Positions 18,569 to 27,812 of a stretch of DNA of 64,000 nt are shown here, piece by piece. The translations under genes and the position numbers were made by a program. The stretch is from positions 41,711 to 105,710 of the forward strand of contig CALKWZ010000073.1 of the NCBI GenBank assembly GCA_938003985.1. Reading direction: 5' to 3'. A model generated the notes under the pieces. That model did not search any database and was not told where the DNA came from. It saw only the letters and a program-made list of their open reading frames with translations. Positions within the stretch are counted from its first letter, which is position 1. The number at the start of each line of letters is the position of its first letter. The DNA is from an uncultured Verrucomicrobiota bacterium. GTDB taxonomy: Bacteria > Verrucomicrobiota > Kiritimatiellia > CAIQIC01 > Lenti-01.

Positions 18569-19911
18569 GTCGGTTCCTTCTCGGCAAGGGGAAATTCCAG
18601 GCGAAAGCACGCGCCGGAGCCGGCGGGCTCGATGGCGGCCAGCGTGCCGCCGTTCTGTTCGACGGCGGTGCGGGCCAGGAACAGGCCCAGCCCGGTCCCC
18701 TGCGGGCGCGTGGTGTAGAACATCTCGAAAATCCGTTCCCGGTCCGCCTTCGGGATGCCCGGGCCGGTATCGCGCACGTCGAGCCGCGCGCGCTGGCCGT
18801 CCCGAACGACCTCCACGGCCACCCGGCCGCCGGTTCCGGCGTGCTGGGTGGCATTGAGCAGGACGTTCAGGACGGCGCGCTTGACCGCCGCGGCGGAAAC
18901 GCGGACGAACACCGGTTCCGCCGGCCGGCGGACGTCGGCACCCACGCCGGAGGCCTCGAAGCGCGGCGCCAGCATCTCGATGCACTCCTGCGCGCACGCG
19001 CCCAGATCCAACCGTTCAGGCGCGGCGGTCGCCGGCCGCGCCAAGGCCAGGAATTCCTGGAACACCTTCTCCATGCGGTCGAGGGTGTGCCGCATGCGGC
19101 CGGCCAGTTCGGCGATCCGCGCCGACCGTGCTTCCGCGCCGCGGGCGGTTTCTTTTTCCAGCATCTGCGCGTCCAGCCGGAGGCTGGACATGGGATTGCG
19201 GAAATCGTGCACGATGCCGTTGGCCAAGACGCCGGAAAACGCCAGATGTTCCTCCTGGCGGCGGGCCCGCTCGCGCCGTTCCTCGCGCCGCACCATGCCC
19301 GCCACCAGCGCGAGACATACCGCGAAGCAGCCGGCGATGGTCGCCAGGCTCAGGCGATAGAAGGAATCGATCGCGCGGCGCGCGGGCCATTCTTCCCATT
19401 CCACCGCGCCGCGGCGCAGGCCCAGTTCCAGCGCGATGGATTCGGCGCGCGGGTTGGTGACCGCCACCGTGAACGTCACCACCGGCACCGCGCCGGCGCC
19501 CGTCGCCAGCAGTTGCCGGCCGATGGCCACCGGGCCGTCGAAATGCATGTCCTCCGGATCCGCCGCGGCGCCGATCGCATCGGCGTGTTCCTGGAACAGC
19601 GTGACGCCGCTGCGGCGGACGGCCACGTATTCGAGGTCGTTTTCCACCTCCCGCACGGTGCGCAACTGGGCCGAGAAATCCCGCCAGGCGTCCGCGGCGC
19701 CGGCTTCGGCCGCCGCGGCCGCCCGCAATGCGAGGCTCATCGCCAACCACTGGCCGCGTTCACCCACGGCCAGCGCCGCGGCTTGGTGCACCGCGCGGCC
19801 GTGCCAGAGCCGCAGCGCGAAAAGCCCGCCGCCGGCCAGCAGGGCGATCAGCGCGACCCAAGCCGCCGCCTTCCAGGCGTACGAAAAGCGTCTGTGCGGT
19901 TGCGGTTCCAT
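18565..19911 (-). CDS. membrane sensor histidine kinase
   Basis: A 448-residue kinase partner of the NtrC-type regulator. A membrane helix at about 14-36 and a second at about 200-220 bracket a periplasmic sensing region of unknown ligand. The H-box is V-H-D-F-R-N-P-M-S-S-L-R, with the phosphoacceptor histidine at about 243. The ATPase domain shows N-x-x-x-N-A (N-V-L-L-N-A), D-T-G-P-G-I and G-T-G-L-G-L. ATG 19911 (MEPQPHRR) is preferred over the in-frame ATG at 19947. Nitrogen or envelope-stress sensing are common roles for this type, but nothing here identifies the signal. Confidence 0.9.
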
Positions 19912-19994
19912 TGAGCGGCATTCTAGCGCGGGGCGCCCGCCCCGCAAGTTTTTCCAGTTGTTTTCGCCGTTTGCTGCGGTATGTTGGGAAATCC

Positions 19995-20564
19995 ATGAGC
20001 CACGTGCTGCCCATCCGAACCTACGGCGATCCCGTCTTGCGGGAGCCCGCCCGGCCCGTCGCGAAATTGACGCCGGAAATCCAGACGTTGATCGACGACC
20101 TGTTCGCGACGATGCGCGCGGCGCAGGGCGTGGGCCTGGCCGCCCAGCAGGTCGGGCGCACGGAATCCATTTGCGTCGTCGAATTGCCCGAGGCCTACGA
20201 CCGCGAAGACGAGGAAGGCCCCCGGCTCAATCCGGACGTGCCCCTCGCCCTGGTCCTGATCAATCCCAAGATCGTCGAGGAATCGGACGAGACCTGTTCC
20301 ATGGAGGAAGGGTGCCTCAGTTTTCCCGACGTCCGCGGCAACGTCGAGCGCGCCTGGAGCGTCGTGGTGGAGCACCTGGATCGCGAGGGTCGTCCGCGAC
20401 AAACGAAACTAAACGGATTTTTCGCCCGGGCGGCGCAGCACGAGATCGACCACTTGGCCGGCGAACTCTTCGTCGATCGCTTCAGCTACGTCAAGAAACT
20501 CGCGGTGAAAACCAAACTCCGGCAGCTCCGGGATGAGACGCTGGAGAAAATGCACGGGGCTTGA
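19995..20564 (+). CDS. def: peptide deformylase
   Basis: Removes the N-formyl group from nascent proteins. ATG 19995 gives 189 residues, the usual length. All three metal-site motifs are present: G-V-G-L-A-A-Q-Q-V-G (about 43), E-G-C-L-S-F-P (about 104, the cysteine ligand) and Q-H-E-I-D-H-L (about 148, the two histidine ligands and catalytic glutamate). The longer upstream frame overlaps the divergent kinase gene and lacks family sequence. Downstream, a broken nitroreductase gene begins 14 nt after the stop. Confidence 0.96.
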   Translation: MSHVLPIRTYGDPVLREPARPVAKLTPEIQTLIDDLFATMRAAQGVGLAAQQVGRTESICVVELPEAYDREDEEGPRLNPDVPLALVLINPKIVEESDETCSMEEGCLSFPDVRGNVERAWSVVVEHLDREGRPRQTKLNGFFARAAQHEIDHLAGELFVDRFSYVKKLAVKTKLRQLRDETLEKMHGA

Positions 20565-20577
20565 TTCCGGGCGGCGC

Positions 20578-21095
20578 ATGAATCCCCGTCTCGATCCGCT
20601 TTTCGCCCGCCGCAGCGTCCGCCAGTCCAGCCCCGTCCCGTTCCCGCGAACTTGATCCAGGACGTGCTGGAAGCCGCCATGGCCGCGCCATCGGCGAACG
20701 CCAAAGACCCATGGGAAATCATCGTCGTCCAGGAGCCCGCCACCCTCGCGAAGATGGCGGCCGGCTTGCCGTATGGCCGCATGTTGGCCGAAGCCGCCGT
20801 CGGGTTCGTCGTCTGCGGCGACTTGCGGCGCGCCAACGGCCAACAGCTATCCTATCTGCTGCAAGACGGCTCCGCCTGCATCGAAAACCTGCTGGTGGCG
20901 CTCTCGCTGTTGGGACTGGGCGGAGTTTGGCTCGGGGTGCATCCGCGCGCAGACCGTTTGGAACACGTGCGCCGGTTGTTCCAACTCCCGGAAGGCATCG
21001 TGCCCGTCGGCGTGGTAGCCGCCGGCTATCCGGCCGAAACGCCGCCGCCCCGCACGCGTTTCGCGTCCGAACGGGTCCACCGCGAAACCTGGTAG
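20578..21095 (+). pseudogene. nitroreductase family, disrupted by a 5-nt tandem duplication
   Basis: FMN-dependent nitroreductase fold. From ATG 20578 the frame gives the family start N-P-R-L-D-P-L-F-A-R-R-S-V-R-Q, whose arginines bind FMN, but it stops at TGA near 20655. The rest (from codon 20652: L-I-Q-D-V-L-E-A-A-M-A-A-P-S-A...) is in another frame and complete to 21095. CCCGT occurs twice in tandem at 20632-20641. Removing one copy joins the frames as S-P-V-P-A-N-L-I-Q-D-V, which fits the family. It is either a real inactivating mutation, a phase-variable site, or an assembly error. A TTG at 20652 could start a 147-residue protein lacking the FMN arginines. Confidence 0.8.
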
Positions 21096-21099
21096 CCGG

Positions 21100-21450
21100 C
21101 TAGAACCCCCGCTGGATCGACAGCGTCGCGCGCGGATCTTCGCCCTCCATCGACGTTTCGTAGCCCATCCAGATGCCGGTCTGCGGCAAGCGGAATTCCA
21201 CCCCCCGCACGCGCGGATCGGCATCCCACGTCGACAGTTCCGCCAGCGTGGGCCGTTCGATTTTCAGGCGCATGTCGGGCGCCTGGGCCGGATAGAGCCA
21301 AGCCAGGCTCAGGCGCTCCATGCCGGCGCGCAACGCGGGCGTGCTCAGGGTCAACAGCGGCGGCGGCGCGGCCGCCGGTTCGGTCGCCAGCGCCGCCGCG
21401 GCCAGGAACAACGCTCCGCCCCAGGTCCAGATGGCCCGATTGCCGATCAT
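21100..21450 (-). CDS. small secreted protein of unknown function
   Basis: A 116-residue protein with a signal peptide (I-W-T-W-G-G-A-L-F-L-A-A-A-A-L-A) and a mature part of about 90 residues beginning P-P-L-L-T-L-S-T-P. No family recognised. The mature part is proline- and leucine-rich and contains two strand-like segments near the C-terminus. It converges with the nitroreductase remnant 4 nt away. The length and clean signal peptide support a real gene. Confidence 0.55.
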   Translation of the reverse strand: MIGNRAIWTWGGALFLAAAALATEPAAAPPPLLTLSTPALRAGMERLSLAWLYPAQAPDMRLKIERPTLAELSTWDADPRVRGVEFRLPQTGIWMGYETSMEGEDPRATLSIQRGF

Positions 21451-21550
21451 GCGGCGATCCTATTCGATCCCTCGCGGCGGCGCCACCCCAAACGCATGGC
21501 CATCTTCGCGCTTGCCATCGCCCCCCGGATTGGCCCAACATCCGCGCATC

Positions 21551-22618
21551 ATGGCGAGGATTCTCATCACGGGCGGCTGCGGCTTCATCGGCTCGAATCT
21601 GGCCGTGGCGTTCCGGCAGCAGGGCGCTCGCGTCGTGGTCTTCGACAATCTTTCGCGGCGCGGTTCGGAGATCCTGCTCCGGCGCGTCCAGGAAGCCGGC
21701 GCCGAATTCGTCCGCGGCGACATCCGGCATCCGGCCGATCTCGAACAGGTGGCTGGCCCCGTCGATTTGCTGATCGAATGCAGCGCCGAACCGTCCGTCT
21801 TGGTCGGCGTCAACGGCGACGACGCCGAATTCATGGTCCAGAACAATCTGGTGGGCTCGCTGCACTGCTTCGAGTTCGCGCGGAAGCGCCGGGCGCCGGT
21901 GATCTTCCTCTCCACGTCCCGCGTGTATCCCTACGACGCCCTCAACCGGCAGGAATACCGGGAAGAAGCCACCCGGTTCGTGCCCGCGCGGGAAAGCGCG
22001 GGCTTCGGCCCCGCCGGCGTCGGCGTCGATTTTCCCCTCCAGGGCGCGCGGTCGCTGTACGGCGCAACAAAACTGGCCTCGGAAATCATGCTGCAGGAAT
22101 ACAGCCACCAATACGATTTGCCGGCGGTCATCGACCGCTGCGGCGTCGTGGCCGGCCCGTGGCAGCTCGGCAAGCAGGACCAAGGCGTGTTCACGCATTG
22201 GCTGGTCAGCCACCGCCTGAACCGCCCGCTGGCCTATATCGGGTTCGGCGGCCAGGGCAAGCAGGTGCGGGATCTCCTGCATATCGACGATCTCGTCGAG
22301 CTCGTCCTGCTGCAAAGCCGGCGGATCGCGGAATTCCGCGGCGACGTCTTTCCGGCCGGCGGCTCGACGTTCTCCAACCTTTCCTTGCGGGAAGCCACCG
22401 AGCTTTGCCAGGCCATCACCGGCCGGCGCCTGCCGATGACCGCGCAGCCCGAAAACCGTCCGGCCGACGTGGCCTGGTTCATCACCGACAACCGGCCCAC
22501 GACGGCGCGGCTGGGTTGGCGCCCGACCCGCTCGGCAGAAACCATCCTCCGGGATATCCACGCCTGGCTCGAGGCCCACCCCGATCTCGAAGCCGCCCTG
22601 TTCGGAAAACCCGCATGA
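21551..22618 (+). CDS. NAD-dependent nucleotide-sugar epimerase, CDP-paratose/tyvelose epimerase-like
   Basis: Extended short-chain dehydrogenase acting on a nucleotide sugar. ATG 21551 gives 355 residues. The NAD fold opens with I-L-I-T-G-G-C-G-F-I-G-S-N. Catalytic residues are S-T-S-R-V-Y (about 118) and Y-G-A-T-K (about 176). The S-T-S-R-V-Y-P-Y segment and the R-C-G-V-V-A-G-P-W-Q-x-G stretch match CDP-tyvelose epimerase (RfbE)-like proteins better than GalE. The stop overlaps the next glycosyltransferase start (ATGA). The two probably act in building a surface glycan or glycolipid with a deoxysugar. Confidence 0.82.
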   Translation: MARILITGGCGFIGSNLAVAFRQQGARVVVFDNLSRRGSEILLRRVQEAGAEFVRGDIRHPADLEQVAGPVDLLIECSAEPSVLVGVNGDDAEFMVQNNLVGSLHCFEFARKRRAPVIFLSTSRVYPYDALNRQEYREEATRFVPARESAGFGPAGVGVDFPLQGARSLYGATKLASEIMLQEYSHQYDLPAVIDRCGVVAGPWQLGKQDQGVFTHWLVSHRLNRPLAYIGFGGQGKQVRDLLHIDDLVELVLLQSRRIAEFRGDVFPAGGSTFSNLSLREATELCQAITGRRLPMTAQPENRPADVAWFITDNRPTTARLGWRPTRSAETILRDIHAWLEAHPDLEAALFGKPA

Positions 22619-23364
22619 CCGCGCCTGCTCCGTTTTTCTCGATCGTCATCCCGGCCCACAACGAAGAAGGCGGCATCGCGGCGACCTGCGAAGCCATCGC
22701 GGCGCGGTTCGCCCGCGAGGGCATCGCCGACTATGAAATCTGCGTGGTCAACGACAACAGCCGCGACCGCACCGAGGCGATCTTGCAGGAACTCTCCGCG
22801 CGGCTGCCCGCGGTGCGCTACGTGAACAACGCGCCGCCCAACGGATTCGGGTTCGCCATCCGCAAGGGGCTCGAGTCCTTCGCCGGCGATTGCGCCTGCA
22901 TCGTCATGGGCGACCTGTCCGATTCGCCCGACGACATCCTCGCCTATTACCGCGAAATGAGGGCCGGCGCCGAGTGCGTGTTCGGCTCGCGCTTCATCAA
23001 GGGCTCCCGGGTGACCGATTATCCGCCCCACAAGCTGTGGCTCAACCGCCTGGCCAACACGTTCATCAAATTGCTGTTCCACCTGGACTACAACGACGTC
23101 ACCAACGCCTTCAAGTGCTATCGGCGCGAGGTGATCGCGGGCATCCAGCCGCTGTTGTCGGCGCATTTCAACCTGACGGTGGAAATGCCCCTGAAGGCCA
23201 TCGTCCGGGGCTATTCCTACAAGATCCTGCCCATTTCCTGGACCAACCGCACGACGGGCGAGTCCAAACTCAAGATCAAGGAAATGGGCAGCCGCTACCT
23301 GTTCATCGTGCTGTACGCCTGGCTGGAACGCACGCTTGCGCGCGGCGACTACCGCCGGCATTGA
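22615..23364 (+). CDS. family 2 glycosyltransferase (dolichyl-phosphate mannosyltransferase-like)
   Basis: A 249-residue GT-A-fold transferase. It has F-S-I-V-I-P-A-H-N-E-E (about 8-18), V-N-D-N-S-R-D-R-T (about 46), and M-G-D-L-S-D-S-P-D (about 101) as the DxD-region equivalent, with G-S-R-F-I-K-G-S and N-A-F-K-C-Y-R. There is no C-terminal membrane domain, so it resembles short DPM1-like enzymes that charge a polyprenyl phosphate with a sugar. It is coupled to the epimerase (ATGA overlap) and converges with a GT-C-like membrane protein that may use the lipid-linked sugar. Confidence 0.88.
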   Translation: MTAPAPFFSIVIPAHNEEGGIAATCEAIAARFAREGIADYEICVVNDNSRDRTEAILQELSARLPAVRYVNNAPPNGFGFAIRKGLESFAGDCACIVMGDLSDSPDDILAYYREMRAGAECVFGSRFIKGSRVTDYPPHKLWLNRLANTFIKLLFHLDYNDVTNAFKCYRREVIAGIQPLLSAHFNLTVEMPLKAIVRGYSYKILPISWTNRTTGESKLKIKEMGSRYLFIVLYAWLERTLARGDYRRH

Positions 23365-23372
23365 GCCCGGGG

Positions 23373-24878
23373 CTATTTCTTCTTCTCGAACACGACCTTC
23401 TTGTAGCGCAGGTCGTAGGCCGTGGGGAATTTCGTCGCGGCGGGGATTTCGTACAGCGGCCGATAGGCCTGCTCCAAACGCTCGTAGAGGGCGTACGAAT
23501 TGTCTTCCAGCGGAATGTCGATGATCACGATGTCCCACGGATCTCGCGCCAGGAAGTTGCGCCGCTCCTGCGAGAGCATGTTGCGATCGAACCGCTTCTT
23601 GTTCCAGGAATCCTCGCCGGCTTGCGGCCAGGCTTTCTGGCCGGCCAGGAAACTCATGAAGCCCCGGTTGACCAGATAGCTGCTCTTGCCCGGCGTGGAA
23701 AGGATGCCCATGAGTTGCCGGTAACGGCCGACGTCTTCGTCGTTGATGAAATGCGGCCGCGGATCGTCGATCAGCGCGAGACCTTGCAGCGCGACGAGGG
23801 CGCCCAACACCGGCGCCGCCAGGCGGCCGTCGCGGAAAAAGCGATGGGCGTAGCCCAAGCCGACGACCAGCATGGCCATGTAGAAAAACCACATTTGCGA
23901 CGAACCGGAACCGTATTTGCCGTTCGCGAAGCCGCCGGCGACGGCGGCCGCGCCCAACAGCAGCAGTTCCGGCCGGAACAGTCCTTTCCACGACCGCTCG
24001 TAGGCCAGCAGGCCCGCGGCGATGAACGCCACCGAGACCGCGTATTTCCGCGTCAGGATTTCGGTGAAGACCACCGTCCAGAGGCGCGACCAGATGATCG
24101 GCTGGTTCCGGTTCATTTCGAACACCCAATACAGGAATTGGGCATCCGCCCGGCTCTCGAAATAGACGATGCCCGCCAAGGTCAAAACGGCGAGGCCGGC
24201 GCCCAGCGCCGCCCCCTTGCGCCAGTCCTTCGCCAGCACGTAGACCGTGCCGGCCACCATGTAGGCCAGGCCGAGCTGCTTGCTCCAGAACGACGCGAAG
24301 AGCGCCAAGCCCGCCAGCACCACCGTCTTCCAGGACAGTTGCGGATCGCGCAGGAACAGGTAGAGCGCGAGAATGGAAAACGTCGCATGGACCGTATTGG
24401 GCCCGACGTCCACGAACCATTTCACCTCCAACCCGGCGGCCAGCGCCGCGGCGATGAATCCGAGAAACCGGCTGCCCGTCAGCCGGAATGCGCACCCGCC
24501 GACCAGCGCCATGCCGGCCAAGCCGAACAGACTGGCGACCATTCGCACCGCACGGATGTCCGGACCGAACAACCGAATGGTCCAACCGAAAATCTGCGAC
24601 GCCAGCGGCGTGTAGCCGTCCGTCACGTGCTCCACGTCGCCGCGGGGATAATAGCTGTGCCCGCCTTGCGAAAACTGATGGAAGTAGTGCATGTGCCAGG
24701 CGTCCGAGCCCGCCACGATCTCGGAATGGCGCACGTGGTTGGCCATCAGCGTCAACGCGATCGCCAGATGGATCGAAACGATCGCGCCCACCACCCACGC
24801 CCAGCCGCGGCTCCAGCCGGGCGCGGCGGCAACGGCCGCGGACGCGGGTTCCAAGTTCTTGACGGTACTGGATTTCAT
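23373..24878 (-). CDS. polytopic GT-C-type glycosyltransferase-like membrane protein
   Basis: A 501-residue integral membrane protein from ATG 24878 (GGAG site upstream). About ten hydrophobic helices are visible between residues 30 and 390. The first periplasmic loop has S-D-A-W-H-M-H-Y-F (about 58), where GT-C enzymes keep an acidic residue. The soluble C-terminus (about 400-501) includes W-D-I-V-I-I-D-I-P and Y-R-P-L-Y-E-I-P. It probably transfers a sugar from a polyprenyl phosphate donor, perhaps that made by the neighbouring GT2. Substrate unknown. Confidence 0.72.
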   Translation of the reverse strand: MKSSTVKNLEPASAAVAAAPGWSRGWAWVVGAIVSIHLAIALTLMANHVRHSEIVAGSDAWHMHYFHQFSQGGHSYYPRGDVEHVTDGYTPLASQIFGWTIRLFGPDIRAVRMVASLFGLAGMALVGGCAFRLTGSRFLGFIAAALAAGLEVKWFVDVGPNTVHATFSILALYLFLRDPQLSWKTVVLAGLALFASFWSKQLGLAYMVAGTVYVLAKDWRKGAALGAGLAVLTLAGIVYFESRADAQFLYWVFEMNRNQPIIWSRLWTVVFTEILTRKYAVSVAFIAAGLLAYERSWKGLFRPELLLLGAAAVAGGFANGKYGSGSSQMWFFYMAMLVVGLGYAHRFFRDGRLAAPVLGALVALQGLALIDDPRPHFINDEDVGRYRQLMGILSTPGKSSYLVNRGFMSFLAGQKAWPQAGEDSWNKKRFDRNMLSQERRNFLARDPWDIVIIDIPLEDNSYALYERLEQAYRPLYEIPAATKFPTAYDLRYKKVVFEKKK

Positions 24879-25041
24879 GCTTGCTCCTGCCGACAATGCC
24901 ATCTGCTCCAAGGTCTGGATTTCTCGCGGAGTTGGCAAGCCCTTTTCCGCGGGAGACCGGGGTTCCGCGCGGATTTCGCTTCCCCCGCGCCGGCCGGCCC
25001 GCTACAGTTCGGGCCCATTCGTTCGACAGGAGAACCAGATC

Positions 25042-26364
25042 ATGGCAGGCATTTTCAAGGCATACGACATCCGCGGCATCTACGGCGAAACCCTCACCGA
25101 CGACCTGGCCTTCAAGATCGGGCGGGCCATCTTCGCGTTCCTCGGCTGCAAGAAGGTCGTCGTCGGCCGCGACATGCGCCCCCATTCGAAGCCGTTGTTC
25201 GAGGCCTTGGCCCGGGGTCTGGCCCTGCACGGGGCCGACGTCGTGGACCTCGGCATGTGCTCCACGCCCATGTCCTACTACGCCAACAAGGTGCTGGGCG
25301 CCGACGCGTCGGTCATGATCACGGCTTCGCACAATCCCGGCCCTTGGAACGGCTTCAAGATCTGCCGCGCGAACGCCATCCCGCTGTCCGGCGCCACCGG
25401 CATCCTGGACATCGAGCGCATCGTCCAAACCGAAGATTTCGCGCCCGAAGCCCCGGCGAAGGGCAAAATCTACGCTTTCGACGTCCTGCCGGAATACGCC
25501 GAGCACTTCCGCGCCTTCGCCGACGTCCGCCGGCCGCTGCGCGTGCTCGTGGATTACGCCAACGCCATGGGCATTCTCGAGGCCAAGACCTTCGACGGCT
25601 TGTTCGAGATCACCCCTCTCTTCGACGAACTCGACGGCACGTTCCCGAACCACGAGGCCAATCCGCTGGACACCCATACCCTCGCGGCCGCCCAAAAGGC
25701 CGTCCGCGCCGGGAAGTACGATTTCGCGGCCTGCTTCGACGGCGACGCCGATCGCGTCGGATTCCTCGACGAGAAGGGCGACATCATTCCGATGGACATG
25801 ATCACCGCCCTGATCGCCAAGACGATCCTCGCGCGGAATCCGGGCGCCAACATTTTCTACGATCTGCGCTCGTCGTGGGCGGTCAAGGAGGTCATCCTCG
25901 AAAACGGCGGCGTGCCCAACCGCAGCCGCGTGGGCCATGCGTTCATCAAGGCGCAGATGCGCGAAAAAGACGCCCTGTTCGCCGGCGAACTGTCCGGGCA
26001 CTACTATTTCAAGGAAAACTCCTTCGCGGAGTCGTCCGCCCTGGCCGTGCTGCTCATCGCGAACCTCGTGTCGCAGTCGGACCAGCCCTTGTCGCAGCTC
26101 ATCGCGCCCATCCAGCGCTATTTCGCCAGCGGCGAGATCAATTCCACCGTGGCCGACGCCCCCGCCGTCCTCGCCAAGCTGCGCGCGAAATACGCGGACG
26201 CCGACGTCCTCGAACTCGACGGGCTCAGCTTCGAATACCCCACCTGGTGGTTCAACGTCCGCTGTTCCAACACCGAGCCGCTCGTCCGCCTCAATCTCGA
26301 AGCCAAGACGAAGGCCGAAATGGAAGCCCGGCGCGACGAAGTGCTCGCGCGGATCCGGGGCTGA
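25042..26364 (+). CDS. phosphomannomutase/phosphoglucomutase
   Basis: Alpha-D-phosphohexomutase, 440 residues from ATG 25042 with a CAGGAGAA ribosome binding site. It interconverts hexose 1- and 6-phosphates for nucleotide-sugar synthesis. Domains in order: Y-D-I-R-G-I (about 8), the phosphoserine loop T-A-S-H-N-P (about 95), metal loop D-G-D-A-D-R-V-G (about 233), sugar loop G-E-L-S-G-H-Y-Y-F (about 315) and the phosphate-binding R-C-S-N-T-E-P (about 408). The pattern fits the ManB/AlgC type. It converges with murB with no intergenic base. It likely supplies the sugar nucleotide pathway encoded just upstream. Confidence 0.92.
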   Translation: MAGIFKAYDIRGIYGETLTDDLAFKIGRAIFAFLGCKKVVVGRDMRPHSKPLFEALARGLALHGADVVDLGMCSTPMSYYANKVLGADASVMITASHNPGPWNGFKICRANAIPLSGATGILDIERIVQTEDFAPEAPAKGKIYAFDVLPEYAEHFRAFADVRRPLRVLVDYANAMGILEAKTFDGLFEITPLFDELDGTFPNHEANPLDTHTLAAAQKAVRAGKYDFAACFDGDADRVGFLDEKGDIIPMDMITALIAKTILARNPGANIFYDLRSSWAVKEVILENGGVPNRSRVGHAFIKAQMREKDALFAGELSGHYYFKENSFAESSALAVLLIANLVSQSDQPLSQLIAPIQRYFASGEINSTVADAPAVLAKLRAKYADADVLELDGLSFEYPTWWFNVRCSNTEPLVRLNLEAKTKAEMEARRDEVLARIRG

Positions 26365-27249
26365 TCAGACCGCGCCCCAAAACCGGACTTCCGGTTCCAG
26401 ATCGAAACCGAATTTCTCCCGCACGGCGGCCGCCATGCGCCCGGCCAGCGCCGCCACGTCGCGCGCCGTCGCGCCGGGACCGGCGATGAGGATGTTGGCG
26501 TGCTTGGCGAACACGTAGGCGGCGCCCGCGCGCATGCCCTTGGCGCCCACCTGCTCCAGATATTTTCCCGCCGCGCGGCGGGGTTCGCCGGGATGCGCCG
26601 GCGGCAGGTTCTTGAAGAAGCTTCCGGCCGTCGGATCCGTGCGCCAATCGGGATGCTTCTCGCGGCGCAGGGCGAGAATTTCCTCCCGCTCCGCGCGAAG
26701 CTTCGCGCGGTCGCCCGCCTCCGTGCGGAACCAAGCCCGCACGACGACGGCGCCCAGTTGCGGCAGCGACGACGCGCGATAGGCGAAGTCCAAGGCGGAA
26801 CGCGGCAGTTGACGCGATTCGCCCGCGCGCGTCAGGATTTCCACGCGGTCCAAGACGTCGCCCAGTTGACGGCCGAAAGCCCCCGCATTGCCGCACAGAC
26901 CCCCGCCGACCGTGCCCGGAATGCCGGATGCGAAACCCACCCCGCCCCGGCCGGTCGCCGCGGCGAATTCGGCCAGCGCGTCCAGCGGCGCCGCGGCGGA
27001 CGTTTCGAGCGTGCCGTCGGCCGCCAGACGGCAATCCGGAGACTCCGCGGCGATCCGCAGCACGCATTCGGGAATTCCCGCGTCGGCTACGAGCAGGTTC
27101 GAGCCGCCGCCCATGACGCGCCACGCCCGCCCGGCGGCGTTCCAGTCCCGGAGGGCGTCCGCCGCCGCGGCCGCATCGGCAACCGTGGCGAGTTCGCGGC
27201 AAGGGCCGCCGAGGCGGAAGGTCGTGAATTGGGACAGCCGGGTTTCCAT
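26365..27249 (-). CDS. murB: UDP-N-acetylenolpyruvoylglucosamine reductase
   Basis: FAD enzyme reducing enolpyruvyl-UDP-GlcNAc to UDP-MurNAc in peptidoglycan synthesis. At 294 residues it is the short type II form. Visible parts: T-T-F-R-L-G-G-P (about 8), the FAD motif M-G-G-G-S-N-L-L (about 46), G-I-P-G-T-V-G-G (about 108), Y-R-x-S, the catalytic serine in A-G-S-F-F-K-N (about 213) and the final L-E-P-E-V-R-F-W-G, which holds the catalytic glutamate. It is a single gene, convergent with the phosphohexomutase. Confidence 0.95.
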   Translation of the reverse strand: METRLSQFTTFRLGGPCRELATVADAAAAADALRDWNAAGRAWRVMGGGSNLLVADAGIPECVLRIAAESPDCRLAADGTLETSAAAPLDALAEFAAATGRGGVGFASGIPGTVGGGLCGNAGAFGRQLGDVLDRVEILTRAGESRQLPRSALDFAYRASSLPQLGAVVVRAWFRTEAGDRAKLRAEREEILALRREKHPDWRTDPTAGSFFKNLPPAHPGEPRRAAGKYLEQVGAKGMRAGAAYVFAKHANILIAGPGATARDVAALAGRMAAAVREKFGFDLEPEVRFWGAV

Positions 27250-27292
27250 TGCTCGGGACGCATCCTACGGCCGCCGCCGGCCCGGCGCCAAG

Positions 27293-27682
27293 CTATTCGT
27301 CGTCGTCGAGCGGCAGTTGCGCTTCGTAGGCGTCCGCGTCGAGCAGCTCGTCGAGATCGGCCGGATCGGCGGGCTTGAGTTTGAACAGCCAGCCCTTGCC
27401 GAAGGGATCCTGGTTGACCAGTTCCGGCTGTTCGAGCAGGGCATCGTTGACCGCGACGACGGTCCCGGCGACGGGCGCGAAGACGTCGTTGGCGGCCTTG
27501 ACCGATTCGACCACGGCGACTTCGTCTTCCGCCTCGACCTCTTCCCCCACTTCGGGCAGCTCGACGAACGTCAGTTCCGACATCTGTTCCTGGGCATAGT
27601 CGGTGATGCCCACGACCGCCTGGCCCCCCTCGAGGCGGACCCAGCAGTGGGCACGCGTGAATCGCATTTCGCTCGTCGACAT
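27293..27682 (-). CDS. gcvH: glycine cleavage system H protein
   Basis: Lipoyl carrier of the glycine cleavage system, 129 residues from ATG 27682 with a GGAGG site. The lipoyl-lysine lies in V-E-S-V-K-A-A-N-D (about 62), with the upstream G-I-T-D-Y-A-Q and downstream G-x-V-x-x-V-N segments typical of GcvH. The C-terminus is unusually acidic (L-D-D-D-E). No gcvT, gcvP or lipoate genes are near. It may also act as a lipoate carrier rather than only in glycine cleavage. Confidence 0.95.
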   Translation of the reverse strand: MSTSEMRFTRAHCWVRLEGGQAVVGITDYAQEQMSELTFVELPEVGEEVEAEDEVAVVESVKAANDVFAPVAGTVVAVNDALLEQPELVNQDPFGKGWLFKLKPADPADLDELLDADAYEAQLPLDDDE

Positions 27683-27713
27683 AAATCGGACCTCCACACC
27701 TGAAACGGCCCGC

Positions 27714-27742
27714 TTTGTACCGTCCGGCCCGCGGCGGATCAA
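27714..27742 (-). promoter_or_regulatory. sigma70-type promoter of gcvH
   Basis: On the minus strand: TTGATC, a 17-nt spacer, TACAAA, about 32 nt upstream of ATG 27682. Ideal spacing, moderate hexamer match (4 of 6 each). Confidence 0.45.
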
Positions 27743-27763
27743 GCCTTGATTTCGCCGGAACGG

Positions 27764-27794
27764 AAAAAAACGCGCCCGGCCGGGGCCGGGCGCG
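27764..27794 (-). terminator. rho-independent terminator of the pilus/secretion operon
   Basis: On the minus strand just after the pilC stop: perfect 11-nt arms CGCGCCCGGCC / GGCCGGGCGCG with a minimal loop, followed by seven Ts. It marks the end of the four-gene operon. Confidence 0.9.
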
Positions 27795-27812
27795 CGGGAA
27801 CCGCCGCGGGGA

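Noticed and set aside
18569..19994. A sigma54 (-24/-12) promoter for the NtrC-type pair
   Set aside because: I looked for GG-N10-GC before the kinase gene and found no convincing match.
22234..26001. A 1255-codon open frame opposite the epimerase, GT2 and phosphohexomutase genes
   Set aside because: Antisense to genes with clear catalytic motifs; no recognisable domain.
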